A stretch of DNA of 64,000 nt. It comes from Maritalea mediterranea. GTDB taxonomy: Bacteria > Pseudomonadota > Alphaproteobacteria > Rhizobiales > Devosiaceae. The position numbers were made by a program, and so were the translations under genes. The notes below the pieces were generated by a model, which worked only from the letters and a program-made list of their open reading frames with translations, was not told the origin of the DNA and did not search any database. The stretch lies in the NCBI RefSeq assembly GCF_021568695.1, contig NZ_JAKGTI010000001.1, positions 1,488,001-1,552,000 on the forward strand. Direction: 5' to 3'. Of this stretch, positions 45,943 through 55,117 are shown piece by piece. Numbering within the stretch: the first letter of the stretch is position 1; each line of letters begins with the position of its first letter.

Positions 45943-47103
45943 CTATAGACCATCGCGCCAGGCATCAGGCTGTTGCCCCACCCGCAATCCTTCCTGGAAC
46001 AGATTGCTCAATTGTTGCTCATCCAGCTTGACCTCAGGAATCGGCAATTCAAAATCAGTCCGAAGAGCCGCCAGCTTCAGTTGCCAGCCATGCCGGTTGG
46101 CAAATTGTTGGGCGGCCAAAATGCTTTGGCGCGAACTCGCCTTGATCGCCGTGCCGAAGGCCCGCTCTAAAATACTTACCGTGTGTGGTTTCACCAATTT
46201 ATACTCATGGCCGATCTTACCATTGAACAACAGGTAGATCGTTGGCTTTTTGGGCAAATTTCGGTTGTCTCCGGCCTTCAAGATCGACTCGGGCAACAAC
46301 ATGATGTTGGCGGTAACGCCCCCATCCACATGCATTTCCTGAAAAATATGGTCCTTATGGGCCACACTGATCTGCTGGGGCGGCAAAACGCCGGGTATGC
46401 TGGCAGAGGCCAGCAAAATTTGCCTAAACAGCTCAAGGGCATGCGGTGACGTAGAGCTGGCAATCGCGCCCATATTCCAAATCGCGGTCCGCTGGGTGTC
46501 GATGTTGGTGGTGATGACATAGAGGCGGCGACCTTTGGCATGTTCCCGCGCAATATCCTCTAAAAGCTGCGGCGTAACATAGTGGGCAATCATGTTTTTC
46601 AACGGCTGGGCGCTAAAAACACTTTCGCCAAAAATTGCCGAAAGCCCGGCCACCCGGACCAATTTGCTGGTCCGCACCCGCGTGAAAAATTGCTCCAGAA
46701 CTGGATCATATCTCGGACCGAGAAAGGCAAAAGGTGCCAAAAGCGCACCGGCGCTTGTGCCACTCACCACGCTGAAACTTGGCCGATTTCCGGTCTGGCT
46801 CCAGCCGGATAGAAGTCCTGCGCCAAATGCGCCCTCTGCGCCACCTCCCGACAGGGTTAGCATGCTCACCGGCCCTCGCGAATCCGACAAGATGTTGGGC
46901 GACCACAACCCGCCATTGGCAATGCGGGGGTCATCGGCCCATACGCGCGCGTCTTCGATATCCAGCACCGCGGCGTTGGTGCTCATATCCATGGTATAAT
47001 CTGCGCGCATTGGCTGGCTGGCGCAGCCGCCGACTAGAGTGATGGCGAACAGCACAAAAAGTACGCTCGCTTGACGACAAATGGGGCGTTTCAACATGAA
47101 CAA
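45943..47103 (-). CDS. Patatin-like phospholipase, lipoprotein
   Basis: A 386-residue envelope protein with a lipoprotein signal (lipobox VGGC, lipidated Cys near residue 27). The patatin domain has the oxyanion motif GGGAEGAFGAG, nucleophile GTSAG with Ser in GxSxG, and the catalytic Asp in HVDGG. It should hydrolyse acyl esters of phospholipids at the membrane. The N-terminal 65 residues before the domain are not recognised. It converges on the glycerate kinase gene with a 23-base gap. The 242-base stretch upstream to tRNA-Lys shows no other gene. Confidence 0.87.
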   Translation of the reverse strand: MFMLKRPICRQASVLFVLFAITLVGGCASQPMRADYTMDMSTNAAVLDIEDARVWADDPRIANGGLWSPNILSDSRGPVSMLTLSGGGAEGAFGAGLLSGWSQTGNRPSFSVVSGTSAGALLAPFAFLGPRYDPVLEQFFTRVRTSKLVRVAGLSAIFGESVFSAQPLKNMIAHYVTPQLLEDIAREHAKGRRLYVITTNIDTQRTAIWNMGAIASSTSPHALELFRQILLASASIPGVLPPQQISVAHKDHIFQEMHVDGGVTANIMLLPESILKAGDNRNLPKKPTIYLLFNGKIGHEYKLVKPHTVSILERAFGTAIKASSRQSILAAQQFANRHGWQLKLAALRTDFELPIPEVKLDEQQLSNLFQEGLRVGQQPDAWRDGL

Positions 47104-47345
47104 TCTCTATCACTGCTTTGTGTGCACAATGCGGACAAAGCTGCTTGGTTCATTTTAGTTTATTTTTGATACTAAAGGCGGGAAACAATGTAGAACGACT
47201 GTGCCCAATCGTCACATTTGTCGCCCCAAGTCGACAGGAAACTCCGGCAACACGCGGCAGGCTTTCACCTGACCATTTGGGTGGATGAAGGTCGAACCCA
47301 GTTAAATCTGAATGTAAAGAAATGGTCTTAAGGCGCTGAAGGTAA

Positions 47346-47421
47346 TGGTGTGCCCGGAAGGATTCGAACCTTCGACCGTCCGATTAAAAGTCGGATGCTC
47401 TACCAGCTGAGCTACGGGCAC
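47346..47421 (-). tRNA. tRNA-Lys (anticodon TTT)
   Basis: On the minus strand the acceptor GTGCCCG pairs with CGGGCAC, the D-arm is GCTCAGCTGGTAGAGC, the anticodon arm TCCGA-CTTTTAA-TCGGA shows TTT, and the T-arm GAAGG-TTCGAAT-CCTTC is standard. The discriminator is A and CCA is encoded (47348-47346). A sigma-70 type promoter lies upstream. Confidence 0.97.
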
Positions 47422-47451
47422 AAGAGCAGTGTTCATCAGCGAACAGCGCGG

Positions 47452-47479
47452 ACAATAGTTTTATTCGCGTCTGTGTCAA
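47452..47479 (-). promoter_or_regulatory. Promoter of tRNA-Lys
   Basis: On the minus strand TTGACA (47479-47474) and TATTGT (47457-47452) are separated by 16 bases, and the tRNA begins 30 bases after the -10 box. The -35 box is a perfect consensus match. Confidence 0.75.
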
Positions 47480-47513
47480 CCAGAATATTTCAACTTTTCA
47501 AATTTTTTCTAAA

Positions 47514-48443
47514 TCAGCTCAAATCTTCCAGCGGAATGCCGTCATATCCGGCAGCTTCGCACACATATCCCTGGCGAATAATTTCTTTGCACAAACGCGT
47601 GGCTTCGCTCTCTTCCTGAAGTGGGCCCACCACCAGTTGAATTTTTTCCGACTCGTTCACCACCGGAATCATTTTTGGTTCTAGCCCCAGCAACAGGGTG
47701 CCTACATTCGATTTGATGTTCAGCCAGTTGAGTTGCGCTTTGTTTTTTTCAATTTTAGGGCCCAACACAACGCCATAGCTGATATCGGCTGCGGGCAATG
47801 CGGCCATCGAATCTATGCTAGCGGTTGTTTGGGGGTCCGTGTCTTGACCGCTCGCAACGTTTGAAGGCGGTTCAGACATGTTGTCACCTTGGGTGACTTC
47901 TGTTGGAATTTGGTTGCCATCAATGCTGGCCACAATCTCCGGCAGGTCCTGTTGGAAATCGGGGGGCGTACTCTGTGCCAACGGCAAATTCTCAAACAGA
48001 TAGGAGCGGGCGACCTTAATATCATCATCCAATCGGATGATTTCTTCCCCATTGGCCTCGTTTATCGAAGCTGTAATTAAGCTTTTATCCAATTGCGCGC
48101 CGGGCGGTAGCGCTTCCAAAAGGATCGGCATGCTCGCTTCGAGCGCCCGCACTCGTTTGGATACAAAACTATTGCTTTCTTCGCCAAGGGTCAGCCGGCT
48201 ATCCGCAACATTGGATTCACGTTGAAGTGCGGCAAATTCAAGCTTCATGGCGCGCAGTTCAGATTGGACCTGAGCCAACGTGCCCATATTGTCCGGCGTT
48301 TCCTTCAACACATGATTCCAGTTTTTCGGCAGCAAGAGACTGATCGAAGAAAACACCAGCATCGTGGTCAAAGCAGCAATAGCGACAAGCCCCCACAATC
48401 GCATATCCGATTGTTTAAATTGATTGAGTTCTTGCTCTGTCAT
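47514..48443 (-). CDS. Membrane-anchored protein with C-terminal SPOR-like domain
   Basis: A 309-residue protein: short cytoplasmic start (MTEQELNQFKQSDMR), one membrane span (about residues 18-38), a periplasmic coiled-coil-like stretch with many Glu/Leu (about 50-110), a Pro/Ser/Thr linker, and a terminal domain of about 80 residues. That domain (SYGVVLGP, ... WLNIKSNVG, ... IQLVVGPLQEESEATRLCKEIIRQGYVC) matches the SPOR peptidoglycan-binding pattern. It may work in division or envelope upkeep. ATG 48443 is used because GAGG lies 9 bases upstream; the frame opens 5 codons earlier at a TTG. Confidence 0.75.
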   Translation of the reverse strand: MTEQELNQFKQSDMRLWGLVAIAALTTMLVFSSISLLLPKNWNHVLKETPDNMGTLAQVQSELRAMKLEFAALQRESNVADSRLTLGEESNSFVSKRVRALEASMPILLEALPPGAQLDKSLITASINEANGEEIIRLDDDIKVARSYLFENLPLAQSTPPDFQQDLPEIVASIDGNQIPTEVTQGDNMSEPPSNVASGQDTDPQTTASIDSMAALPAADISYGVVLGPKIEKNKAQLNWLNIKSNVGTLLLGLEPKMIPVVNESEKIQLVVGPLQEESEATRLCKEIIRQGYVCEAAGYDGIPLEDLS

Positions 48444-48581
48444 CACTATTTTCCTCAAGAGTGCTGCGAATCAAACCGTTAACCACAATTAGTAATGCTG
48501 ACATAAATTACCATTTTGCCAACACATTCGTGGCATATCCCGAACTGTGAGACGTCGTACGGGGGTGGGGACCTGCATTTA

Positions 48582-49919
48582 ATGACCGATATTCTGACCA
48601 TTATTTTGGGCGCCGGTGAAGGCACCCGCATGAAATCTGACCATCCCAAAGTGCTGCACAAAGTAGGCGGCCGCCCTATGTTGGGCCACGTATTGGCCGC
48701 TTGTGCAGAGGCTGGCGCAAATCAACGTCATGTGGTGCTTGGCCCAAACCATGACGAATTGCGCGACTATGCCAAATCTGTGGATAGCCAAATCACATCC
48801 AGTGTGCAGGCTGATCGCTTGGGGACCGGCCATGCGGTGCAGCAGGCGCGCGCAACCTGGTCGGATTTCGATGGCTATGTGCTGGTTCTGTTTGCGGATA
48901 ATCCTTTGATTTCTCCTGATGTGATTAAAGACACGGTGGAAAGCCTCGACCACGGCGCCGATCTGGCAGTCGTCGGTTTCCAAACCGAAAATCCTTTTGG
49001 CTATGGTCGAATCTTGGTCGAACATGGACAGGTAAAAGCCATTCGCGAGGAAAAAGATGCCTCATCTGCCGAGCGCAAAATCAAGTTTTGCAATTCAGGC
49101 ATTATGGGATTTAAGGCCAATTGTTTGCGCGCAGTCATTGATGAAATCAAAAACGACAATGTCAAAGGCGAATATTATCTGACCGATGCGGTAGAGCTGG
49201 CGAACGCGCAGGGGATGAAAGTCCACAGTGTGGAATGCCCCTTCGTCAATGTACTTGGCGTCAACGACCGCGCCCAATTGGCCGAGGCTGAGCGTATCTT
49301 TCAAGGGGAACGTCGTGCCCATTTTATGAAAGAAGGCGTCACGCTGGTGGCGCCAGAAACCGTCTTTTTCAGCTTTGACACCAAAATCGAAAATGATGTG
49401 GTGATTGAACCCAATGTGGTGTTCGGTCCCGGTGTGACCGTAGAAAAAGGCAGCCATATTCAGGCCTTTTCTCATTTGGAAGGCGCTCATGTAGGGCCGG
49501 AAGGGCAAATCGGCCCCTATGCGCGTTTGCGCCCCGGGTCCAAACTGGCCGCCAAGGTTAAGGTCGGCAATTTTGTTGAAACCAAAAAGGCTGACATTGG
49601 CGAAGGCTCAAAGGTCAATCATCTCAGCTATATTGGCGACAGCAAGATCGGAACTGGCACCAATATTGGGGCCGGCACCATCACCTGCAACTATGATGGA
49701 AAGAACAAAGCGGTCACGGAAATCGGCAACAATGCCTTTATTGGATCAAATAGTGCCTTGGTGGCCCCGGTCTCAATTGCTGATGGGGCCTATGTCGCCT
49801 CCGGGTCGGTGATCACCAAAAATGTCGAGAAAAACGCCCTGGCGATTGGTCGTGCACGGCAGGAAAACAAAGAAAACTATGCCGAGCGCATTCGTGCGCG
49901 CTGGGAAAAAAGCGAATAG
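48582..49919 (+). CDS. glmU: Bifunctional UDP-GlcNAc pyrophosphorylase / GlcN-1-P acetyltransferase
   Basis: Makes UDP-N-acetylglucosamine for peptidoglycan and lipid A. The 445-residue protein has the pyrophosphorylase N-terminus with LGAGEGTRMKSDHPKVLHKVGG and QADRLGTGHAV, and a C-terminal left-handed beta-helix (hexapeptide repeats such as IGAGTITCNYDG and AFIGSNSALVAPV) for acetyl transfer. I start at ATG 48582, the family N-terminus MTDILTIILG; the frame extends 22 codons upstream. glmS follows after 9 bases, so the amino-sugar pathway is cotranscribed. Confidence 0.97.
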   Translation: MTDILTIILGAGEGTRMKSDHPKVLHKVGGRPMLGHVLAACAEAGANQRHVVLGPNHDELRDYAKSVDSQITSSVQADRLGTGHAVQQARATWSDFDGYVLVLFADNPLISPDVIKDTVESLDHGADLAVVGFQTENPFGYGRILVEHGQVKAIREEKDASSAERKIKFCNSGIMGFKANCLRAVIDEIKNDNVKGEYYLTDAVELANAQGMKVHSVECPFVNVLGVNDRAQLAEAERIFQGERRAHFMKEGVTLVAPETVFFSFDTKIENDVVIEPNVVFGPGVTVEKGSHIQAFSHLEGAHVGPEGQIGPYARLRPGSKLAAKVKVGNFVETKKADIGEGSKVNHLSYIGDSKIGTGTNIGAGTITCNYDGKNKAVTEIGNNAFIGSNSALVAPVSIADGAYVASGSVITKNVEKNALAIGRARQENKENYAERIRARWEKSE

Positions 49920-49928
49920 GAATAAATT

Positions 49929-51755
49929 ATGTGTGGGATCGTCGGTATCGTCAGCACGACACCAGTAGCTGATCGAATTGTGGATGCGCTCAAGCGGCTG
50001 GAATATCGCGGCTATGACAGCGCCGGATTGGCCACGTCGGTTGATGGAAAAATTGACCGCCGCCGCGCCCCGGGAAAACTGACCAATCTGCGCGAACGTT
50101 TGGAAGCCGAACCATTGCAAGGCACCATCGGGATTGGCCACACACGCTGGGCCACCCATGGCGCGCCGACGGAAGAAAACGCCCATCCGCACACCACGAA
50201 TCGTGTGGCGATCGTACATAATGGCATTATTGAAAATTTCCGTGAGCTTAAGGCCGAACTGGATAAAGATGGCTACAAGCCCGTGTCTGAAACCGACACC
50301 GAGATCGTCGCCCTCATGGTCACCCGAGAGCTGGACCGTGGTGCGGCACCTTTTGATGCGGCGGCCAACGTGATCAAAAGGTTGGATGGCGCTTTCGCCC
50401 TCGCCATGATGTTTAAGGGCGAAGACAATCTGATTGTTGGTGCCCGCCAAGGCGCGCCGCTGGCCATCGGTCACGGCAATGGCGAGATGGTTTTGGGGTC
50501 CGACGCCATCGCTATTGCGCCGTTCACCGACAAAGTGACCTATTTGGAAGAGGGCGACTGGGTTGCCATCACCAAGGATGATGCGCGGATCTTCAACCGT
50601 GAGGGCCAACCGGTCGAGCGGGCCATGGCAAAAACGCAATTGGGCATCAATGTGGTGGATAAGGGCAACCACCGCCACTTTATGCTTAAAGAAATCTATG
50701 AACAGCCGGATGCGCTGTCCCACACCGTTTCGCACTATGTCGATTTAGCCAAAGGCAAGGTAAAATTGCCAGCAGATTTGCCCTTCGATTTCGCCAAACT
50801 GAATCGTTTGACTATTTCTGCCTGCGGCACGGCCTATTATGCCGGGTTGGTGGCGAAATATTGGTTCGAAAAATACGCTCGATTGCCTGTGGAAGTGGAT
50901 GTGGCCTCCGAATTCCGTTATCGCGAACCACCCATGGATAAGGACGGGCTGGCCCTGTTTATCTCTCAGTCTGGTGAAACGGCAGACACACTGGCGGCGC
51001 TGCGCTATTGCAAGGCGCAGGGGCAGCACATTGCCTCCATCGTCAATGCACAGGAAAGCACCATCGCGCGGGAAAGTGATATTGTATTCCCCATCCTGTG
51101 TGGTCCGGAAATTTCGGTTGCGTCCACCAAGGCGACCACGGCACAAATGTCAGTATTGGCCTCCTTGGCCATCGCCGCCGGTCGCCAACGCGGCACCATA
51201 TCCGAGGCGGAAGAATTCGAACTGGTCGATATGCTGGCCAAATTGCCCGGTGCCATCACCAAGGCTCTGGCGTCTGAGAAAAAGATCGATCAAATCAGCC
51301 ACGAACTATCCAAAGCCAGCGATGTGCTTTATCTTGGTCGTGGCTCACTTTTTCCAATCGCTCTGGAAGGTGCGCTAAAGCTTAAAGAGATCACCTATAT
51401 TCACGCCGAAGGCTATGCCTCTGGCGAACTGAAACATGGTCCTATCGCCTTGATTGACGAGACCTTGCCCGTGGTGGTGGTCGCCCCGTCAGATCCGCTG
51501 TTCGATAAGACCATATCCAACATGCACGAAGTGGCGGCCCGTGGCGGCAAGATTATTCTGATCACCGATGAAGCCGGTGCAAAATCTGCCGGAGACGATG
51601 TGCATGAGATTATTATTGTGCCGAATGCGCACGCATTTGTGATGCCCATTATCTGTGCGATTCCGGTACAATTGTTAGCCTACTACACAGCGGTATTTAT
51701 GGGCACAGATGTTGATCAGCCAAGAAATCTGGCTAAATCCGTAACGGTTGAGTAA
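49929..51755 (+). CDS. glmS: Glutamine--fructose-6-phosphate aminotransferase
   Basis: First step of amino-sugar synthesis: glutamine plus fructose 6-phosphate gives glucosamine 6-phosphate. The 608-residue enzyme has the N-terminal Cys nucleophile (MCGIVGIVS), GHTRWATHGAPTEENAHPH of the glutaminase domain, and two SIS sugar-isomerase domains (ISACGTAYYAGLVAKYW, FISQSGETADTLAALR, YASGELKHGPIALI), ending in QPRNLAKSVTVE. The gap to glmU is too short for a glmS ribozyme. Confidence 0.98.
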   Translation: MCGIVGIVSTTPVADRIVDALKRLEYRGYDSAGLATSVDGKIDRRRAPGKLTNLRERLEAEPLQGTIGIGHTRWATHGAPTEENAHPHTTNRVAIVHNGIIENFRELKAELDKDGYKPVSETDTEIVALMVTRELDRGAAPFDAAANVIKRLDGAFALAMMFKGEDNLIVGARQGAPLAIGHGNGEMVLGSDAIAIAPFTDKVTYLEEGDWVAITKDDARIFNREGQPVERAMAKTQLGINVVDKGNHRHFMLKEIYEQPDALSHTVSHYVDLAKGKVKLPADLPFDFAKLNRLTISACGTAYYAGLVAKYWFEKYARLPVEVDVASEFRYREPPMDKDGLALFISQSGETADTLAALRYCKAQGQHIASIVNAQESTIARESDIVFPILCGPEISVASTKATTAQMSVLASLAIAAGRQRGTISEAEEFELVDMLAKLPGAITKALASEKKIDQISHELSKASDVLYLGRGSLFPIALEGALKLKEITYIHAEGYASGELKHGPIALIDETLPVVVVAPSDPLFDKTISNMHEVAARGGKIILITDEAGAKSAGDDVHEIIIVPNAHAFVMPIICAIPVQLLAYYTAVFMGTDVDQPRNLAKSVTVE

Positions 51756-51829
51756 GGGCAGACTTCGTAATTGCAAGAAAATGCGCTAAGGCCGTTGTAT
51801 TGCTGATCGCGCGGTCTATATAGGTTTCT

Positions 51830-52570
51830 ATGACGAAAGATAAAAAAGACAAAAAGCATAGTGACGATTCGACAGACCACGTCCCACACGCGGGGCCGGG
51901 GCGTCGCCTAACGAACTATTTTTTGACCGGCCTGGTGATTGCCGCCCCCATCGGGCTCACCATTTATATCACCTGGTCGATCATTCGCATCGTCGATGAT
52001 TTCGTCAAACCGCTCATTCCGTCGCAATATAATCCGGACACCTATTTGCCGGTCACCGTGCCTGGCTTCGGCTTGGTCATCGCCTTCGTTGCCATCGTGC
52101 TGCTGGGTTTCCTCACGGCCAACTTGGTGGGGCGTACCTTGGTGCAGTTTGGCGAAAGCATCTTGCACCGCATGCCTTTTGTGTCCGTGCTATACCGGGG
52201 GCTGAAACAAATCTTTGAGACGGTGGTCAGCCAAAGCCATTCCAACTTCAAACAGGTCGGGCTGATTCAATATCCGCGAGAAGGCCTTTGGGCGTTGGTT
52301 TTTATTTCCACCAGTGCAAAGGGTGAAGTGGCCGACAAGGTGCATGGCGAAGATATCATTAGCGTCTTTCTGCCCACAACACCTAACCCAACTTCCGGCT
52401 TTTTGCTGTTCGTGCCCCGCAAAGACATCAAGATTCTGGACATGTCGGTGGAAGACGGTGCCAAGTTGGTCATTTCCGCCGGGTTGGTCTCGCCGGAATA
52501 TCAAGCCAAAATGGCTGAATTGGCAGAAGAGGCCGAAGAAGCCGTTCACGAGGAAAACAAGGCGGGCTAA
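51830..52570 (+). CDS. DUF502 family membrane protein
   Basis: A 246-residue inner membrane protein with a charged, Lys/Asp-rich N-terminus, two membrane spans (about residues 26-50 and 78-98), then a soluble domain containing PFVSVLYRGLKQIFETV and VFLPTTPNPTSGFLLFVP, the DUF502 signature. The C-terminus is Glu-rich. The function is unknown. Its position between glmS and recG is conserved in Hyphomicrobiales. The TAA stop overlaps the stop of convergent recG. Confidence 0.88.
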   Translation: MTKDKKDKKHSDDSTDHVPHAGPGRRLTNYFLTGLVIAAPIGLTIYITWSIIRIVDDFVKPLIPSQYNPDTYLPVTVPGFGLVIAFVAIVLLGFLTANLVGRTLVQFGESILHRMPFVSVLYRGLKQIFETVVSQSHSNFKQVGLIQYPREGLWALVFISTSAKGEVADKVHGEDIISVFLPTTPNPTSGFLLFVPRKDIKILDMSVEDGAKLVISAGLVSPEYQAKMAELAEEAEEAVHEENKAG

Positions 52571-54690
52571 CCTGCCTTGATCAGCGGAATCGCCAGATCT
52601 TTCCGGAACAGATAGAGCAGGGTACGTACCGCTTCGCCGTGCTCGCCGGTCAGCCCCCGATTCTGCTCGATAAGATTGGCTGCATCTTCATGGGCCATAT
52701 CCAGCAAATCCCGGTGAAAATCCGGAATAGCGATGCGATAGCCCGGCATACCGGACTGGCGCGTGCCCAGCAAATCGCCTTCACCCCGCAATTCCAGATC
52801 GCGCTCGGCAATTTTAAACCCATCCTCGGTTTCCTTGATGGTCTCCAACCGCTTCTGCGCAATCTCACTCAGATTTTCGCCATGCAGCAACAAACAGGCA
52901 GACTTTTTGCTGCCCCGGCCCACCCGGCCACGGAGCTGGTGCAATTGCGACAGGCCAAACCGCTCCGCATGCTCGATGATCATAATGGTCGCATTTGGCA
53001 CATCCACGCCCACCTCAATCACGGTGGTTGCCACCAGAATCTGCAACGCGCCAGCTGCAAACTGTTCCATCACCGCCTGCTTGTCCGCCGCCGCCATGCG
53101 CCCGTGCACCAGACCCACACGTCCCGGAAAGGCTTGATTGAGGGCTTTGAACCGATCTTCCGCCGATGTGGCATTCAAATGCTCAGATTCTTCAACCAGC
53201 GGGCACACCCAGAATGCTTGCACTCCGTCCTGCATCCGCTGGCCCAGCCGCGCCACCACCCGGTCATAGTCTTTTTCTGAAAGAATGGCCGTATCAATCG
53301 GCTGCCGTCCTTTCGGCTTGTCCGTCAAAAGGCTCACATCCATATCGCCAAAGTGGGTCAACACCAATGTGCGCGGAATTGGCGTCGCGGTCATCACCAG
53401 CAATTCGGTCTTGCGGCCTTTATCTGACAAGGCCAAGCGCTGATGCACACCAAAGCGATGCTGTTCGTCCACCACCGTCAGGCCTAAATGCTTAAATTCA
53501 ATGCTGGATTGAAACAACGCATGTGTCCCCACCACAATATCGATCTCACCATCGGCGATTTCCGCTTGTATTGAGCGCCGCTCGCCCTGCGGCATTTTCC
53601 CGGTGAGCAAAGCCACCTTCAACCCAACCTGATCGCATATGGCGGAGATCGAATGGAAATGCTGGGTCGCCAAAATCTCGGTCGGGGCCATCAACGCGCT
53701 TTGCGCCCCGCTTTCGGCCATCGCCGCCATGGCCATCAGCGCCACCACGGTTTTGCCCGCGCCTACATCCCCCTGGATCAGCCGCGCCATTTTCCGCTTT
53801 TGCCGCAAATCAGCATAGATATCGCTCAACGCCGCTTCTTGCCCAGGTGTCAGGCTAAAGGGCAGGGCGTTCCGCACCTTCTCGGCCAGAGAACCGCTGA
53901 ATTCCCGTGCCAACCCGGTTTCGCGGGTGAGTGTCGAGCGCACAATTTGTAAGGTCAACTGCCCAGCTAGATATTCATCATAGGCCAGCCGCGCCCGTGC
54001 AGCCCCGTCCAACGCGGCCTCACCGGGCGTGTTGGGCGCATGGGTTTGTCGCATGGCCTCAGCAAAGCTCGGCCATCCATTTAAGGCCCGCCGATGTTCT
54101 GGCACCCATTCCGGCAGCTCCGGCAATTGCGCCAGCGCGTCCCGCACCGCACCTTGCAACTTTTTGGCGCTCAGGCCCTGAGTTAACGGATAAACCGGCT
54201 CCACTAGAGGCATCTCATCAAACTGATCCGGTTTCACCACAAAGTCCGGATGGTTGATCTGCTTTTGCCCCTGAAACGCCGTCACCATGCCTGACACAAA
54301 GCGCTGTTCGCCCTCAGGCAGCAGCTTTTCCAGCCAGGCGGCGCGTCCCGCAAAATAGGTCAACATCATTTCGCCCGTGTCGTCATGGGCGATAATGCGA
54401 TAGGGCACACGCTTGTTGCCCCGCGGTGGCGGGCGATGTTGATCAATGGTCAGCAAAAAGGTGGAGATAACGCCGGGTTGCGCAAAAGCGACGCCCGGCT
54501 GTTGCCGACGGTCCACCAGCCCCGCGGGCATATGCATCAGCAAATCCAGCAGAATCGCGTCTTGCCCCTCCGGCGCGCCGAAAAAGCGGGCCATGGTGGT
54601 GGCCAATTGCGGGCCGATTCCCTTGAGTTTCTTGACCGATGCAAAAAGCGGGGTAAGTTGTTGCGGCCGCGCCACGCCATGTCCTTCCAT
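52567..54690 (-). CDS. recG: ATP-dependent DNA helicase RecG
   Basis: Remodels stalled replication forks and Holliday junctions. The 707-residue protein has an N-terminal wedge/OB region (RFVSGMVTAFQGQKQINHPDFV, about residue 130-150), Walker A RLIQGDVGAGKTVVALMAM, DEQH box in VVDEQHRFGVHQR, TATPIPRTL, and a C-terminal helicase domain with QLRGRVGRG. ATG 54690 has no clear ribosome binding site, whereas GGAAGGA sits before an in-frame GTG at 54675, which may be the real start. A palindrome lies just upstream. Confidence 0.96.
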   Translation of the reverse strand: MEGHGVARPQQLTPLFASVKKLKGIGPQLATTMARFFGAPEGQDAILLDLLMHMPAGLVDRRQQPGVAFAQPGVISTFLLTIDQHRPPPRGNKRVPYRIIAHDDTGEMMLTYFAGRAAWLEKLLPEGEQRFVSGMVTAFQGQKQINHPDFVVKPDQFDEMPLVEPVYPLTQGLSAKKLQGAVRDALAQLPELPEWVPEHRRALNGWPSFAEAMRQTHAPNTPGEAALDGAARARLAYDEYLAGQLTLQIVRSTLTRETGLAREFSGSLAEKVRNALPFSLTPGQEAALSDIYADLRQKRKMARLIQGDVGAGKTVVALMAMAAMAESGAQSALMAPTEILATQHFHSISAICDQVGLKVALLTGKMPQGERRSIQAEIADGEIDIVVGTHALFQSSIEFKHLGLTVVDEQHRFGVHQRLALSDKGRKTELLVMTATPIPRTLVLTHFGDMDVSLLTDKPKGRQPIDTAILSEKDYDRVVARLGQRMQDGVQAFWVCPLVEESEHLNATSAEDRFKALNQAFPGRVGLVHGRMAAADKQAVMEQFAAGALQILVATTVIEVGVDVPNATIMIIEHAERFGLSQLHQLRGRVGRGSKKSACLLLHGENLSEIAQKRLETIKETEDGFKIAERDLELRGEGDLLGTRQSGMPGYRIAIPDFHRDLLDMAHEDAANLIEQNRGLTGEHGEAVRTLLYLFRKDLAIPLIKAG

Positions 54691-54692
54691 AT

Positions 54693-54712
54693 TTGTTCAC
54701 AAATGAGAACAA
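54693..54712. promoter_or_regulatory. Palindrome in the recG/sdhE divergent gap
   Basis: TTGTTC-ACAAATGA-GAACAA gives 6-bp perfect arms with an 8-base spacer, ending 2 bases upstream of the recG start and 111 bases upstream of sdhE. It could be an operator, but it does not match the alphaproteobacterial LexA box (a direct repeat), and no regulator is suggested by context. Confidence 0.35.
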
Positions 54713-54823
54713 GTCCGTCTACATCAGCCTAAAGGGGCAAAAAAATCAATCAGCCTGCTGACAAATCCAACGATTGATAATATTGAAGGCGTCACTTCCA
54801 TTCGCGTCTTTGAAGGTGATGCC

Positions 54824-55114
54824 ATGACCAGCGCAACTGACCAAGCCCATATCGACCGCCTGAAGCGCATCAAATATCGCGCCCACCATCGCGGCACGCA
54901 GGAAATGGACATTATTCTGGGTGGCTTTGTGGATTCCGAAATCAAAAATTTCGATGCGGCCATGCTCGATCGGCTAGAAGCCTTGATGAACGAAACCGAC
55001 GCGGACCTTTATCAATGGATCATCGGCCAGCCCGGCACCACCCAATGTCAGGATGTTGAACTGCTCGACATGATCATTGCGCACCAACGCGAAAAAGCTG
55101 GTTCGGGAGCCTGA
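54824..55114 (+). CDS. sdhE: SdhE family FAD assembly factor
   Basis: A 96-residue all-helical protein with the hallmark HRGTQEMD (RGxxE motif, about residues 22-29), followed by LGGFVDSEIKNF and LEALMNETDADLYQWIIGQ. SdhE assists covalent attachment of FAD to the succinate dehydrogenase flavoprotein. No sdh gene is in the window; the recG-sdhE-mfd neighbourhood is common in Hyphomicrobiales. Only 3 bases separate it from mfd. Confidence 0.93.
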   Translation: MTSATDQAHIDRLKRIKYRAHHRGTQEMDIILGGFVDSEIKNFDAAMLDRLEALMNETDADLYQWIIGQPGTTQCQDVELLDMIIAHQREKAGSGA

Positions 55115-55117
55115 TTT

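Noticed and set aside
47346-47421. tRNA-Lys as integration site for a mobile element
   Set aside because: No integrase, direct repeat of the tRNA end or phage-like gene was found nearby; the same holds for tRNA-Ser at 61928-62018.
49920-49928. glmS ribozyme
   Set aside because: Only 9 bases lie between glmU and glmS, far too few; this ribozyme is also typical of Gram-positive bacteria.
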